Shown here in pieces: positions 44,041-52,943 of a DNA stretch of 64,000 nucleotides (position 1 is the stretch's first letter; the number at the start of each line of letters is the position of its first letter). The notes beneath the pieces are model-generated. The model did no database searches. It was not told the DNA's origin and saw only the letters and a program-made list of their open reading frames with translations. A program made the position numbers and the translations under genes. Source of the DNA: Enterobacter sp. JUb54 (GTDB lineage Bacteria > Pseudomonadota > Gammaproteobacteria > Enterobacterales > Enterobacteriaceae); NCBI RefSeq assembly GCF_014298075.1, contig NZ_CP060418.1, positions 4,340,001-4,404,000 on the forward strand. The letters run 5' to 3'.

Positions 44041-45111
44041 ATGGCTGGTTTAAAACTACAGGCAGTAACTAAAAGTTGGGATGGCAAAACCCAGGTGATC
44101 CAACCGCTGACGTTGGACGTCGCGGATGGCGAATTTATCGTGATGGTCGGCCCGTCCGGCTGTGGAAAATCAACGCTGCTGCGCATGGTGGCCGGTCTTG
44201 AGCGCGTGAGCAGCGGCGATATCTGGATTGACCGCAAGCGCGTCACCGAAATGGAGCCGAAGGATCGCGGTATCGCGATGGTGTTCCAGAACTACGCCCT
44301 CTACCCGCACATGAGCGTCGAAGAGAATATGGCCTGGGGACTGAAGATCCGCGGGATGGGTAAAGGGTTGATCGCCGAGCGGGTGCAGGAAGCGGCGCGT
44401 ATCCTGGAGCTCGATGGCCTGCTGCAACGCCGTCCCCGTGAGCTTTCAGGCGGCCAGCGTCAGCGCGTGGCGATGGGCCGCGCGATTGTGCGCGACCCGG
44501 CAGTGTTTCTGTTTGATGAGCCGCTGTCCAACCTCGATGCCAAGCTGCGGGTGCAGATGCGCCTCGAACTGCAGCAGTTGCATCGTCGCCTGAAAACCAC
44601 CTCGCTGTACGTTACCCACGATCAGGTAGAAGCGATGACCCTTGCCCAGCGGGTGATGGTCATGAATAAAGGGATTGCCGAACAGATTGGCACTCCGGTG
44701 GAAGTTTACGAAAAACCGGCCAGCCGCTTTGTCGCGAGCTTTATCGGCAGCCCGGCGATGAATCTGCTGGAAGGGCGCGTCAGCGCCGAGGGGAATGACT
44801 TTGAGCTGGAGGGCGGCATGCGTTTGCCGCTGAATAACGGGCATCGTCAGTACGCCGGGCGTAAGATGACGCTGGGTATCCGCCCGGAGCATTTTGCATT
44901 AAGCTCCCAGGCGGAAGGTGGCGTACCGCTGGTGATGGATACGCTGGAAATTTTAGGTGCCGATAACCTGGCCCACGGTCGCTGGGGCGAACAGAAGCTG
45001 GTGGTCAGATTGCCACACCAGCAGCGTCCGCCGGCGGGCTGCACGCTGTGGCTGCAGCTGCCCAGGGAACATCTGCACCTCTTTGATGGTGAAACAGGAC
45101 AACGCGCATGA
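44041..45111 (+). CDS. ugpC: Glycerol-3-phosphate ABC transporter ATPase UgpC
   Basis: 356 residues from the ATG at 44041, the E. coli length; a longer reading runs back into ugpE. Walker A '[16 protein letters not shown]', signature '[16 protein letters not shown]', Walker B '[15 protein letters not shown]', and a C-terminal MalK-like regulatory OB domain ('GIRPEHFAL'). In E. coli PhoU or internal phosphate may restrain the transporter through this subunit. Confidence 0.97.
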   Translation: MAGLKLQAVTKSWDGKTQVIQPLTLDVADGEFIVMVGPSGCGKSTLLRMVAGLERVSSGDIWIDRKRVTEMEPKDRGIAMVFQNYALYPHMSVEENMAWGLKIRGMGKGLIAERVQEAARILELDGLLQRRPRELSGGQRQRVAMGRAIVRDPAVFLFDEPLSNLDAKLRVQMRLELQQLHRRLKTTSLYVTHDQVEAMTLAQRVMVMNKGIAEQIGTPVEVYEKPASRFVASFIGSPAMNLLEGRVSAEGNDFELEGGMRLPLNNGHRQYAGRKMTLGIRPEHFALSSQAEGGVPLVMDTLEILGADNLAHGRWGEQKLVVRLPHQQRPPAGCTLWLQLPREHLHLFDGETGQRA

Positions 45112-45848
45112 GTCACTGGCCTTATCCCCACATCGTCGCCCATCGTGGCGGCGGGAAACTGGCGCCGGAAAACACCCTGGCGGCCATCGACGTTGGCGCG
45201 CGATTTGGTCATACGATGATCGAGTTCGACGCCAAGCTGTCGAAAGACGGCGAGATCTTTTTGCTACACGATGACAATCTGGAACGCACCAGCAACGGCT
45301 GGGGCATTGCCGGAGAACTGCCGTGGCGCGATCTGCTGAAAGCCGATGCCGGAAGCTGGTACAGCGCCGAATTCAAAGGTGAGCCGCTGCCGCTGCTGGC
45401 CGAGGTAGCCGACCGCTGTCGTCAGCACGGCATGATGGCGAATATCGAAATTAAGCCGACCACCGGCACCGGACCGCTGACCGGCAAAACGGTGGCGCTG
45501 GCGGCCCGCGAGCTGTGGCAGGGCATGACCCCGCCGCTGCTATCGTCGTTTGAAATTGATGCGCTGGAAGCCGCCCAGCACGCGGTGCCCGAGCTACCGC
45601 GCGGGCTGCTGCTGGATGAGTGGCGTGAGGACTGGCGCGAGCTGACCACCCGGCTGGGCTGCGTGTCGATTCACCTCAACCACAAGCTGCTGGATGCGGC
45701 GCGCGTCGCCAGCCTGAAAGCGGCTGGCCTGCACATCCTCGTGTATACCGTGAACCAACCCCAGCGGGCGGCAGAGCTGTTACGCTGGGGCGTCGATTGC
45801 CTCTGCACCGACGCCATCGACGTTATCGGCCCTGATTTTCAGCCCTGA
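45108..45848 (+). CDS. ugpQ: Glycerophosphodiester phosphodiesterase UgpQ
   Basis: 246 residues (247 in E. coli). GDPD family: '[21 protein letters not shown]' has the catalytic His and the Glu-Asn pair, '[19 protein letters not shown]' has the metal ligands and second His, and 'NIEIKP' the third acidic residue. It is cytosolic and splits imported glycerophosphodiesters into glycerol-3-phosphate and an alcohol. ATGA overlap with ugpC. Confidence 0.96.
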   Translation: MSHWPYPHIVAHRGGGKLAPENTLAAIDVGARFGHTMIEFDAKLSKDGEIFLLHDDNLERTSNGWGIAGELPWRDLLKADAGSWYSAEFKGEPLPLLAEVADRCRQHGMMANIEIKPTTGTGPLTGKTVALAARELWQGMTPPLLSSFEIDALEAAQHAVPELPRGLLLDEWREDWRELTTRLGCVSIHLNHKLLDAARVASLKAAGLHILVYTVNQPQRAAELLRWGVDCLCTDAIDVIGPDFQP

Positions 45849-45866
45849 GCTGACTGCAGGCGGCGC

Positions 45867-46190
45867 CTATGGCGTCGTCTGCTGATGCAGCATTCCCCCG
45901 TTGCTGTTCGGCAACATCTGCTGTGACGAATTCAAATTCCCGCTCTGGGTTACCCGCTGCTGATTATTGTTGAGCTGGGTCTGAAGATGCTGCTGCTGGG
46001 CGCGAGTCTGGTTCTGCATATCCTGCTTCAGCATGCTCTGATGCTGCTGTTGCTGGACCTGCATCTGGTTCTGCATCCGCTGCTGGCTGGGGACGACATA
46101 CCCCGGCTGGTTAGGGTTGTTGGTGGTGTTAAGCGGCTGCGCCAGGACGCTGAGCGGCATCAGCGCCGCCAGAAAAAATAGTGCTTTCAT
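45867..46190 (-). CDS. yhhA: DUF2756 protein YhhA, Gln/Asn-rich
   Basis: 107 residues, shorter than E. coli YhhA (about 146). Signal peptide '[17 protein letters not shown]', then a low-complexity chain very rich in Gln and Asn (for example '[19 protein letters not shown]'), likely disordered or coiled-coil. AGGAG seven bases before the ATG supports the start. Function unknown. It is convergent with ugpQ and divergent from ggt. Confidence 0.85.
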   Translation of the reverse strand: MKALFFLAALMPLSVLAQPLNTTNNPNQPGYVVPSQQRMQNQMQVQQQQHQSMLKQDMQNQTRAQQQHLQTQLNNNQQRVTQSGNLNSSQQMLPNSNGGMLHQQTTP

Positions 46191-46284
46191 CGTTCTCTCC
46201 TCCCGTGTGTGGGATCACTTAAGTGTACCTCCTTTCCGGCATAACAATGATTTTTTAAGACTTATCAGCCAGGCTTAAACCCTG

Positions 46285-46327
46285 AATAATTCTCGTTGCC
46301 GCCAACGTACAAGCAACTCGAATTATT
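46285..46327. repeat. Short palindrome with ERIC-like ends, upstream of ggt
   Basis: AATAATTCTCGTTGC (46285-46299) is nearly complementary to GCAACTCGAATTATT (46313-46327), with a 13-base loop and two mismatches. The sequence 'gcaactcgaatt' is the terminal sequence of ERIC in reverse. It may be an internally deleted ERIC, and lies 43 bases ahead of the ggt start. Confidence 0.6.
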
Positions 46328-46370
46328 TTGGGTGTATATGGGGATAAAAATACATTTCAGGAGTAAGGCA

Positions 46371-48113
46371 ATGATAACAAAACGTTTATGGCGTCAGGTG
46401 GTCATCGCTGCTTTGCTGGCCGGCGGTAGTTTTACCGTCGCGGCAAATCCCGCCCCGTCGCCGGTTTCTTACGGTGTCGAAGCGGATGTCTTTCATCCGG
46501 TTCGCGCGCAGCAGGGAATGGTGGCCTCGGTGGACGCGCTGGCCACCCGGGTTGGGGTCGATATTTTGCGCCAGGGCGGGAATGCCGTTGATGCCGCGGT
46601 GGCGGTGGGCTATGCGCTGGCGGTCACCCATCCGCAGGCCGGTAACATTGGCGGCGGCGGGTTTATGATGCTGCGGACCAAAGACGGGCACACCACGGCG
46701 ATAGATTTTCGCGAAATGGCGCCGGAGCAGGCCACCCGGGACATGTTCCTCGATGACCACGGCAACCCGGACAGTAAAAAATCGCTCACCTCGCATCTGG
46801 CCTCCGGTACACCGGGCACCGTTGCTGGCTTCTCATTAGCGCTGGAAAAATACGGCACGCTGCCGCTCAACAAGGTGATGCGCCCGGCGATCAAGCTGGC
46901 AGAAGAGGGCTTCACGGTTAACGATGCGCTGGCTGATGACCTGAAAACCTACGGGAGCGAAGTGATCCCGCAGCACCCGAACAGCAAGGCCATCTTCTGG
47001 AAAAACGGCGAGCCGCTGAAGAAGGGCGACAAGCTGGTACAAAAACAGCTGGGGAAAAGCCTCGAGCTGATCGCCGAGCATGGCCCGGACGCGTTTTATA
47101 AAGGGGCGATTGCCGATCAGATAGCCGAAGAGATGCAGAAAAACGGTGGTCTGATAACCCGGGCGGACCTCGCGGGCTACAAGGCGGTCGAACGTACGCC
47201 GATCGCCGGCGAGTACCGTGGCTATCAGGTGTTCTCGATGCCGCCGCCGTCGTCCGGTGGGATCCACATCGTACAGATCCTTAATATCCTCGAAAACTTC
47301 GATATGCAGAAATATGGCTTCGGCAGCGCAGATGCCATGCAGGTCATGGCGGAGGCCGAAAAACATGCCTATGCCGACCGCTCGGAGTATCTCGGTGACC
47401 CGGACTTTGTCAGCGTGCCGTGGCAGGCCTTAACCAATAAGGCTTACGCCAAATCGATTGCCGATCAGATTGATATCAACAAAGCCAAACCTTCCAGCCA
47501 GATCCGTCCCGGCAAGCTGGCACCCTATGAAAGCAACCAGACCACTCATTTCTCGGTAGTGGATAAAGACGGCAATGCGGTGGCGGTTACCTATACGCTG
47601 AACACCGTATTTGGCACCGGGATTGTTGCGGGTAGCTCCGGGATCCTGATGAATAACCAGATGGATGATTTCTCGGCAAAACCGGGCGTACCGAACGTCT
47701 ACGGGCTGGTGGGCGGCGATGCCAATGCCGTCGGGCCGAAAAAACGTCCGCTGTCGTCGATGTCGCCGACCATCGTGGTGAAAGAGGGCAAAACCTGGCT
47801 GGTGACCGGCAGCCCGGGCGGCAGCCGCATTATTACCACCGTCCTGCAGATGGTGGTGGATACGATTGATTTCGGCATGAACGTCGCGGAAGCCACCAAC
47901 GCGCCGCGCTTCCACCATCAATGGCTGCCGGATGAGCTGCGGGTGGAGAAGGGCTTTAGCCCGGATACCTTGAAACTGCTGGAACAGAAGGGACAAAAAG
48001 TGGTGCTGAAGGAGGCGATGGGCAGCACGCAGAGCATTATGGTTGGCCCGGACGGGACGCTGTACGGCGCTTCCGACCCACGCTCGCCGGGCGATTTAAC
48101 CGCCGGATACTGA
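46371..48113 (+). CDS. ggt: Gamma-glutamyltranspeptidase
   Basis: 580 residues from the ATG at 46371 (AGGAG eight bases upstream), exactly the E. coli length; frames further upstream are rejected. Signal peptide ending 'SFTVAA'. The precursor cleaves itself before Thr391 in 'NQTTHFSVVDKDGNAV', and this Thr is the catalytic nucleophile of the small subunit. 'SSMSPTIVV' and 'GSPGGSRIITTVLQ' line the gamma-glutamyl site. The periplasmic enzyme hydrolyses glutathione and other gamma-glutamyl compounds. Confidence 0.97.
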   Translation: MITKRLWRQVVIAALLAGGSFTVAANPAPSPVSYGVEADVFHPVRAQQGMVASVDALATRVGVDILRQGGNAVDAAVAVGYALAVTHPQAGNIGGGGFMMLRTKDGHTTAIDFREMAPEQATRDMFLDDHGNPDSKKSLTSHLASGTPGTVAGFSLALEKYGTLPLNKVMRPAIKLAEEGFTVNDALADDLKTYGSEVIPQHPNSKAIFWKNGEPLKKGDKLVQKQLGKSLELIAEHGPDAFYKGAIADQIAEEMQKNGGLITRADLAGYKAVERTPIAGEYRGYQVFSMPPPSSGGIHIVQILNILENFDMQKYGFGSADAMQVMAEAEKHAYADRSEYLGDPDFVSVPWQALTNKAYAKSIADQIDINKAKPSSQIRPGKLAPYESNQTTHFSVVDKDGNAVAVTYTLNTVFGTGIVAGSSGILMNNQMDDFSAKPGVPNVYGLVGGDANAVGPKKRPLSSMSPTIVVKEGKTWLVTGSPGGSRIITTVLQMVVDTIDFGMNVAEATNAPRFHHQWLPDELRVEKGFSPDTLKLLEQKGQKVVLKEAMGSTQSIMVGPDGTLYGASDPRSPGDLTAGY

Positions 48114-48119
48114 GTCAAC

Positions 48120-48147
48120 GGCCGGGCAGCACGGCGTGTGCCCGGCC
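48120..48147. terminator. Hairpin between convergent ggt and yhhY
   Basis: GGCCGGGCA and TGCCCGGCC form a perfect nine-base stem with a ten-base loop. There is no T run on the plus strand, so it may be a weak or bidirectional terminator or an mRNA-end stabiliser. Confidence 0.55.
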
Positions 48148-48166
48148 TGTAACCCTGTCTTAACCT

Positions 48167-48655
48167 TTACTTCAGGCGCGCCATAAAGTGCGCATCGACG
48201 TACTCGCCGTTACGCAGCGCGAATTTCCGTCCGGTCCCTTCAACGACAAAACCATATTTGCGATAGACGGCAACCGCAGCGGCGTTATCGGCAAACACCG
48301 TGAGTTCGATCCGCTCAACCCGCAACCAGTTATCGCACAGGCCGATCATTTCGCGCATCAGGGCGCTGCCAACGCCGCGACCCTGGAACGGTGCCGCCAC
48401 GCTCATCCCGAAAGTGGCGACATGGCATCGGCGTGGCCGGGGTTCGACGCTGAGCATCAGGTGGCCGACGACCTGCTCGTCGATCGTGGCAACCAGGTGG
48501 TGACCGTGTGGCCGGGGTTTTAGCCGTTCCTGCCACATTTCCATTGATGGATGCGGGAGCTGTAGCGTGTCGTGATAGACCTCCGGGTGCGCAGTCAGCT
48601 GGCGTAAAGGTTCTGCATCGCGCGGTTCAGCATGGCGTATCACAATCTCACTCAT
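48167..48655 (-). CDS. yhhY: N-acetyltransferase YhhY (GNAT)
   Basis: 162 residues from the ATG at 48655, the E. coli length; the open frame continues upstream without support. The acetyl-CoA loop is 'VAAPFQGRGVGSALMREMI', and the C-terminal 'VYRKYGFVVEGTGRKFALR' is typical of the RimJ-like branch. E. coli YhhY has been reported to acetylate amino-acid-type substrates; the natural target is uncertain. Confidence 0.93.
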   Translation of the reverse strand: MSEIVIRHAEPRDAEPLRQLTAHPEVYHDTLQLPHPSMEMWQERLKPRPHGHHLVATIDEQVVGHLMLSVEPRPRRCHVATFGMSVAAPFQGRGVGSALMREMIGLCDNWLRVERIELTVFADNAAAVAVYRKYGFVVEGTGRKFALRNGEYVDAHFMARLK

Positions 48656-48762
48656 TCCTCTTCTCCCTTGTACCTGAATATCAGGCTTTGTGTGCTCAAT
48701 GGTTCTTTTCAACATCCCTGACTTTAAAAAAGGCGTCAACGGCTAATTTTTGCAAAAAGGGG

Positions 48763-48792
48763 TAGACAAGTGCGAATGAGAATGATTATTAT
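48763..48792 (+). promoter_or_regulatory. ryhB promoter with Fur box
   Basis: -35 TAGACA (48763-48768) and -10 TATTAT (48787-48792) with an 18-base spacer. The Fur-box-like sequence GAATGAGAATGATTATTAT (48774-48792) overlaps the -10, so iron-loaded Fur should block transcription. Confidence 0.88.
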
Positions 48793-48798
48793 TGTCCT

Positions 48799-48891
48799 GC
48801 ATTCAGGGAGACCCTTGCGGAAAGCCTGAAAGCACGACATTGCTCACATTGCTTCCAGTATTACTTTAGCCAGCCAGGTGCTGGCTTTTTT
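48799..48891 (+). ncRNA. ryhB: RyhB small RNA (iron-sparing regulator)
   Basis: The core 'gcctgaaagcacgacattgc' and 'tcacattgcttccagtatta' is nearly identical to E. coli RyhB, followed by the terminator 'gccagccaggtgctggc' plus a T run. RyhB pairs with mRNAs of non-essential iron proteins under iron starvation, with Hfq. Place and orientation (next to yhhY, same strand as yhhX) match E. coli. The 5' end is set by homology; the exact ends were not measured. Confidence 0.95.
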
Positions 48892-48910
48892 TTTGCGTTT
48901 TTTCAGGCCC

Positions 48911-49483
48911 TCACGCTTCAGGTTTGTCGCTCAGCGCCGGCAGCATCTCCGCTTTGCCGCAGAATACAGCACCTTTAATCATCGCCAGAGTGCGGTAAGC
49001 CAGAGTCCCGGTCACCCGGCCGTTTTCCGCTATTTCAATGCTGTCGCTGTTGCACTGGCCGGTCACGCTGCCGTCGATAATTAGGGTGCGACAGGTGATA
49101 TTGCCTTCGACATGTCCGTCGCGTTTGATCGTAATCTGGCCCTCTTTTGCATCGATATTGCCTGTCAGCGAGCCATAAATATCGACGTTACCGTCGGCAA
49201 CGATATTGCCTTCCACATTGACGCCGCTGGCAACCACGGTGGGTTCGGACTGCCCGTGTTGGTCATGCACGGTGGCTTCATCGCAAGAGGAGGCGGAAGT
49301 CCGGGGAGTATTCTTCTTTTTGAACATGAGTTTAACCTGCTGGTACTGGAAATGAATGATGAACGCGGTAATGGAAAGTGCGGCGGCGGCGCCTGCCAGG
49401 TATAAGGCGTTGAAACACCAGGCCACCAGCCCCAGGAACCAGAAAAGCAGCGCGCTGTTTAACGCGAGATATTGTCTTTCCAT
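48911..49483 (-). CDS. Bactofilin-type polymer-forming protein with N-terminal membrane anchor
   Basis: 190 residues. Two hydrophobic helices (about residues 8-45) precede a basic stretch (KLMFKKKN) and a bactofilin beta-helix domain (about residues 85-175) of short repeats such as 'GNVDIYGSLTGNIDAKEGQI' and 'GHVEGNITCRTLIIDGSVTG'. Bactofilins polymerise without nucleotide and help organise cell-wall enzymes. A second start, ATG at 49327 with AGGT upstream, would give a soluble 138-residue form beginning MFKKKN, the usual look of bactofilin N-termini. It lies between ryhB and yhhX, where E. coli K-12 has no gene. Confidence 0.88.
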   Translation of the reverse strand: MERQYLALNSALLFWFLGLVAWCFNALYLAGAAAALSITAFIIHFQYQQVKLMFKKKNTPRTSASSCDEATVHDQHGQSEPTVVASGVNVEGNIVADGNVDIYGSLTGNIDAKEGQITIKRDGHVEGNITCRTLIIDGSVTGQCNSDSIEIAENGRVTGTLAYRTLAMIKGAVFCGKAEMLPALSDKPEA

Positions 49484-49781
49484 GTGAATTGGTGGTGCTT
49501 CCTTGTCTGCGTGGACGGTGGAGATTTGCTCCGGAAACGGGGTGGCGTAAACCTCATCCGCTCAGGATTCGTGTCTCTCGACTTTACACGCAAGGAACAA
49601 GGCTTTGATAGCACTTTAATTTAAAATAACATTATTTATCATTGAGTTATAAATGTTTCGTATGTGTAATGATTAAAGTATTCTGCAGATAAATTTCTGC
49701 AACTACGGGACGGGAAAGAGTTAAGTTCCTTGCCGGGGTGCGCTATGGTTAACGGCAGAAACCTCAACACAGGACGTTATT
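49484..49781. other. 298-bp region between the bactofilin gene and yhhX
   Basis: Divergent promoter region. The middle (about 49610-49700) is strongly A+T-rich ('ttaaaataacattatttatc'). No gene or clear operator seen. Confidence 0.5.
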
Positions 49782-50819
49782 ATGACTCTGCATTGTGCAT
49801 TTATCGGCTTCGGTAAAAGTACCACCCGCTACCATCTGCCCTATGTTCTGCACCGCAAAGACCGCTGGCACGTCGCGCACATCTATCGCCGCAGCGCGAA
49901 GCCCGAAGAACAGGGGCCGCAGTACTCGCATATCCACTTCACCAGCGATCTTGATGACGTGCTCAATGACCCGCAGGTCAAGCTGGTGATTGTCTGTACC
50001 CATGCGGATAGCCATTTTGACTATGCAAAACGGGCGCTGGAGGCGGGCAAAAACGTGCTGGTGGAAAAACCGTTCACGCCAACGATGGCTGAAGCGAAGG
50101 CGCTGTTTGCGCTGGCGAAGAGCAAAGGCCTGACGGTGACGCCGTACCAGAACCGCCGCTTTGACTCCTGCTTCCTGACGATGAAAAAGGTCATCGAGAG
50201 CGGCAAACTCGGCGAGATCGTCGAAATTGAGAGCCACTTTGACAACTATCGTCCGGTGGACGGTGGCAAACCGGGACTGCCGCAGGACGGCGCGTTTTAC
50301 GGTCTTGGCGTGCACACGATGGATCAGATTATCTCGCTGTTTGGTCGCCCGGATCACGTGGCCTATGACATCCGCAGCGTGCGTAATAAAGCCAACCCGG
50401 ATGATACCTTCGAAGCCCAGCTGTTCTACGGCACCATGAAAGCCATCGTCAAAACCAGCCATCTGGTGAAGCTGCCTTATCCGAAGTTTATCGTCCACGG
50501 CCATCGTGGGTCGTTTATTAAGTACGGCATCGATCAGCAGGAGACCAGCCTGAAAGCCAATATCATGCCGGGGGAAGCAGGTTTTGCCGCGGATGACAGC
50601 ATTGGTGTGCTGGAATACGTTGATGACAGCGGCGTCAGTGTGCGTGAGGAGATTGGCGTGGAGCCGGGCGACTATGGCCGGGTCTATGATGCGCTCTACG
50701 ACACCCTGGTGAATGGTCGCGAAAATTACGTCAATGAATCTGAGGTTCTCACCAATATGGAGATCCTCGAACGCGGCTTTGAACAACCTTCTCCGTCGGT
50801 AGTAACCCTCATGAAATAA
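49782..50819 (+). CDS. yhhX: Gfo/Idh/MocA-family oxidoreductase YhhX
   Basis: 345 residues, as in E. coli. N-terminal Rossmann fold ('CAFIGFGKSTTRYHLPYV'), the family motif 'EKPFTPTMAEAKAL' with the conserved lysine, and 'GVHTMDQIISLFGRP' in the catalytic half. Predicted NAD(P)-dependent dehydrogenase with unknown substrate. AGGA lies eight bases before the start. Confidence 0.94.
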   Translation: MTLHCAFIGFGKSTTRYHLPYVLHRKDRWHVAHIYRRSAKPEEQGPQYSHIHFTSDLDDVLNDPQVKLVIVCTHADSHFDYAKRALEAGKNVLVEKPFTPTMAEAKALFALAKSKGLTVTPYQNRRFDSCFLTMKKVIESGKLGEIVEIESHFDNYRPVDGGKPGLPQDGAFYGLGVHTMDQIISLFGRPDHVAYDIRSVRNKANPDDTFEAQLFYGTMKAIVKTSHLVKLPYPKFIVHGHRGSFIKYGIDQQETSLKANIMPGEAGFAADDSIGVLEYVDDSGVSVREEIGVEPGDYGRVYDALYDTLVNGRENYVNESEVLTNMEILERGFEQPSPSVVTLMK

Positions 50820-50827
50820 GCTTTTTT

Positions 50828-50874
50828 GGCTCCTCGGTTCTTATTCATATTTTTTGAACAGAGGAGTCAATTTT
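50828..50874 (+). terminator. Terminator-like hairpin after yhhX
   Basis: GGCTCCTCGGTTC (50828-50840) and GAACAGAGGAGTC (50856-50868) pair at 11 of 13 positions, followed by AATTTT. Probably ends yhhX transcripts before the yhhW promoter. Confidence 0.6.
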
Positions 50875-50940
50875 CACCCTCTATGATCGTCAGCGGAATG
50901 AGTCCACACTGACTCCATCGAAAACATACGGGGGTGCAAC

Positions 50941-51636
50941 ATGATCTACTTACGCAAAGCTAACGAACGCGGTCACGCTAACCACGGCTGGCTGGATTCC
51001 TGGCATACTTTCTCTTTCGCCAACTATTACGACGCGAACTTTATGGGCTTCTCGGCGCTGCGCGTCATCAACGATGACGTGATTGACGCCGGCCAGGGCT
51101 TCGGTACCCACCCGCACAAAGACATGGAAATCCTGACCTATGTGCTGGAAGGGGCGGTTGAACACCAGGACAGCATGGGTAACAAAGAGCAGGTGCCTGC
51201 CGGTGAGTTCCAGATCATGAGCGCCGGTACCGGTGTTCGCCACTCGGAATACAACCCGAGCAGCACCGAGCGTCTGCGTTTGTATCAAATCTGGATTATG
51301 CCGCAGGAAAACGGAATCACACCGCGCTACGAACAGCGTCGCTTTGATGCGGCACAGGGCAAACAGCTGGTGCTGTCGCCGGATGCGCGTGAAGGCTCCC
51401 TGAAGGTGTATCAGGATATGGAACTGTACCGCTGGGCGCTGCTGAAAGACGAACAGTCGGTGCATCAGATTGCCGCTGAACGCCGCGTCTGGATCCAGGT
51501 CGTGAAGGGCGAAGTGACCATCAACGGGACCAAAGCCACTACCAGCGATGGCCTGGCGATTTGGGATGAGCAGGCGATTTCTGTTCACGCCGACAGCGAT
51601 AGCGAAATCCTGCTGTTCGATCTGCCGCCGGTCTGA
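50941..51636 (+). CDS. yhhW: Pirin-family quercetin 2,3-dioxygenase YhhW
   Basis: 231 residues, as in E. coli. Bicupin; the metal ligands expected for YhhW are present as His57 and His59 ('GTHPHKDME') and His101 and Glu103 ('GVRHSEYN'). The E. coli enzyme opens quercetin oxidatively; its physiological role is not known. A hairpin follows the stop. Confidence 0.95.
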   Translation: MIYLRKANERGHANHGWLDSWHTFSFANYYDANFMGFSALRVINDDVIDAGQGFGTHPHKDMEILTYVLEGAVEHQDSMGNKEQVPAGEFQIMSAGTGVRHSEYNPSSTERLRLYQIWIMPQENGITPRYEQRRFDAAQGKQLVLSPDAREGSLKVYQDMELYRWALLKDEQSVHQIAAERRVWIQVVKGEVTINGTKATTSDGLAIWDEQAISVHADSDSEILLFDLPPV

Positions 51637-51664
51637 TGCCGTTCTGAAGATGTTTAAATAAATT

Positions 51665-51700
51665 GCGCAGCCTTCCCGGATGTTTGGGAAGGTTGCGCTT
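51665..51700 (+). terminator. Hairpin between yhhW and gntR
   Basis: GCGCAGCCTTCCC (51665-51677) and GGGAAGGTTGCGC (51686-51698) form a stem with one G-T type mismatch and an 8-base loop. The following T run is poor, so strength is uncertain. Confidence 0.65.
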
Positions 51701-51762
51701 CGTCCGTGATAAACTGAGATAATGTCTCCCCGTTATCACAGCCAGGAATCACAGTCAGGACG

Positions 51763-52758
51763 ATGAAAAAGAAAAGACCCGTACTTCAGGATGTAGCCGA
51801 TCTTGTCGGCGTGACCAAAATGACGGTCAGTCGCTTTTTACGTAACCCGGAGCAGGTTTCCGAGGCTTTGCGTGGCAAGATTGCCGTTGCTCTCGATGAA
51901 CTGGGTTATATCCCCAATCGTGCGCCTGATATTCTCTCCAATGCGACCAGTCGCGCCATCGGCGTGCTGCTGCCGTCGTTAACCAACCAGGTCTTCTCGG
52001 AAGTGCTGCGCGGCATTGAAAGCGTCACCGATGCCTTCGGCTATCAAACGATGCTGGCGCACTACGGCTATAAGCCGGAGATGGAAGAGAAACGTCTCGA
52101 ATCAATGCTCTCCTGGAACATTGATGGCCTGATCCTCACCGAACGTACCCATACTCCCCGCACGCTGAAGATGATCGAAGTGGCCGGTATTCCGGTGGTC
52201 GAGCTGATGGACAGCCAGTCGCCGTGCCTCGATATCGCCGTGGGTTTTGACAACTTCGACGCCGCACGACAGATGACCGCCGCGATTATTGCCCGTGGGC
52301 ATCGTCATGTGGCTTATCTTGGCGCGCGCCTCGATGAACGTACTATCATCAAACAGAAGGGTTACGAGCAGGCGATGTTTGATGCCGGCATGACGCCCTA
52401 CAGCGTGATGGTTGAGCAGTCGTCGTCCTACTCGTCAGGGATTGAGCTGATGCGTCAGGCACGCCGGGAATACCCACAGCTCGACGGTATTTTTTGTACC
52501 AACGATGACCTGGCGGTCGGGGCGGCCTTTGAGTGCCAGCGCCTGGGATTAAAAATTCCGGATGATATGGCGATTGCCGGTTTCCACGGCCATGATATTG
52601 GTCAGGTGATGGAGCCGCGGCTTGCCAGCGTGCTGACCCCGCGTGAGCGCATGGGCCGCATTGGCGCCGAACGGCTGCTGGCGCGGATCCGTGGTGAAAC
52701 CGTTACGCCTAAGATGTTAGATTTAGGTTTCACATTGTCACCGGGCGGATCTATTTAA
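51763..52758 (+). CDS. gntR: Gluconate repressor GntR (LacI family)
   Basis: 331 residues, as in E. coli. LacI-type helix-turn-helix 'VLQDVADLVGVTKMTVSRFLRNPEQVS' at residues 7-33, then the hinge and a periplasmic-binding-like sugar domain. It represses gntK, gntU and other gluconate genes, and gluconate releases it. Two GntR-like sites lie in the gap before gntK. Confidence 0.96.
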   Translation: MKKKRPVLQDVADLVGVTKMTVSRFLRNPEQVSEALRGKIAVALDELGYIPNRAPDILSNATSRAIGVLLPSLTNQVFSEVLRGIESVTDAFGYQTMLAHYGYKPEMEEKRLESMLSWNIDGLILTERTHTPRTLKMIEVAGIPVVELMDSQSPCLDIAVGFDNFDAARQMTAAIIARGHRHVAYLGARLDERTIIKQKGYEQAMFDAGMTPYSVMVEQSSSYSSGIELMRQARREYPQLDGIFCTNDDLAVGAAFECQRLGLKIPDDMAIAGFHGHDIGQVMEPRLASVLTPRERMGRIGAERLLARIRGETVTPKMLDLGFTLSPGGSI

Positions 52759-52767
52759 TCCGACAAG

Positions 52768-52783
52768 TTTGAAGTAGATCACA
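52768..52783 (+). promoter_or_regulatory. CRP-binding site upstream of gntK
   Basis: TTTGA (52768-52772) and TCACA (52779-52783) with a six-base spacer match the CRP consensus well, and sit where E. coli gntKU has its CRP site. cAMP-CRP would activate gluconate genes when glucose is absent. Confidence 0.75.
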
Positions 52784-52837
52784 CATATTCATTTCTGGCA
52801 CGAATGGTGATTGCTTATCCCTTAGTCCGGCATGACA

Positions 52838-52867
52838 ATGTTACCGATAACAGTTACCCGTAACAAT
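52838..52867. promoter_or_regulatory. Two overlapping GntR operator-like sites
   Basis: ATGTTACCGATAACAGT (52838-52854) and AGTTACCCGTAACAAT (52852-52867) both resemble the GntR consensus ATGTTACCCGTATCATT; they share three bases. They lie downstream of the CRP site, where a repressor would block RNA polymerase. Confidence 0.8.
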
Positions 52868-52943
52868 CAATCTGTATGCGAGCCTTCCATGCTGTATTCC
52901 GCAGCTTGCGCGGCCTCGCATATGTGTCCAGTGGGAGGAAGCT

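Noticed and set aside
49764-50786. 340-residue open frame on the minus strand
   Set aside because: Antisense to yhhX, which has clear Rossmann and Gfo/Idh motifs.
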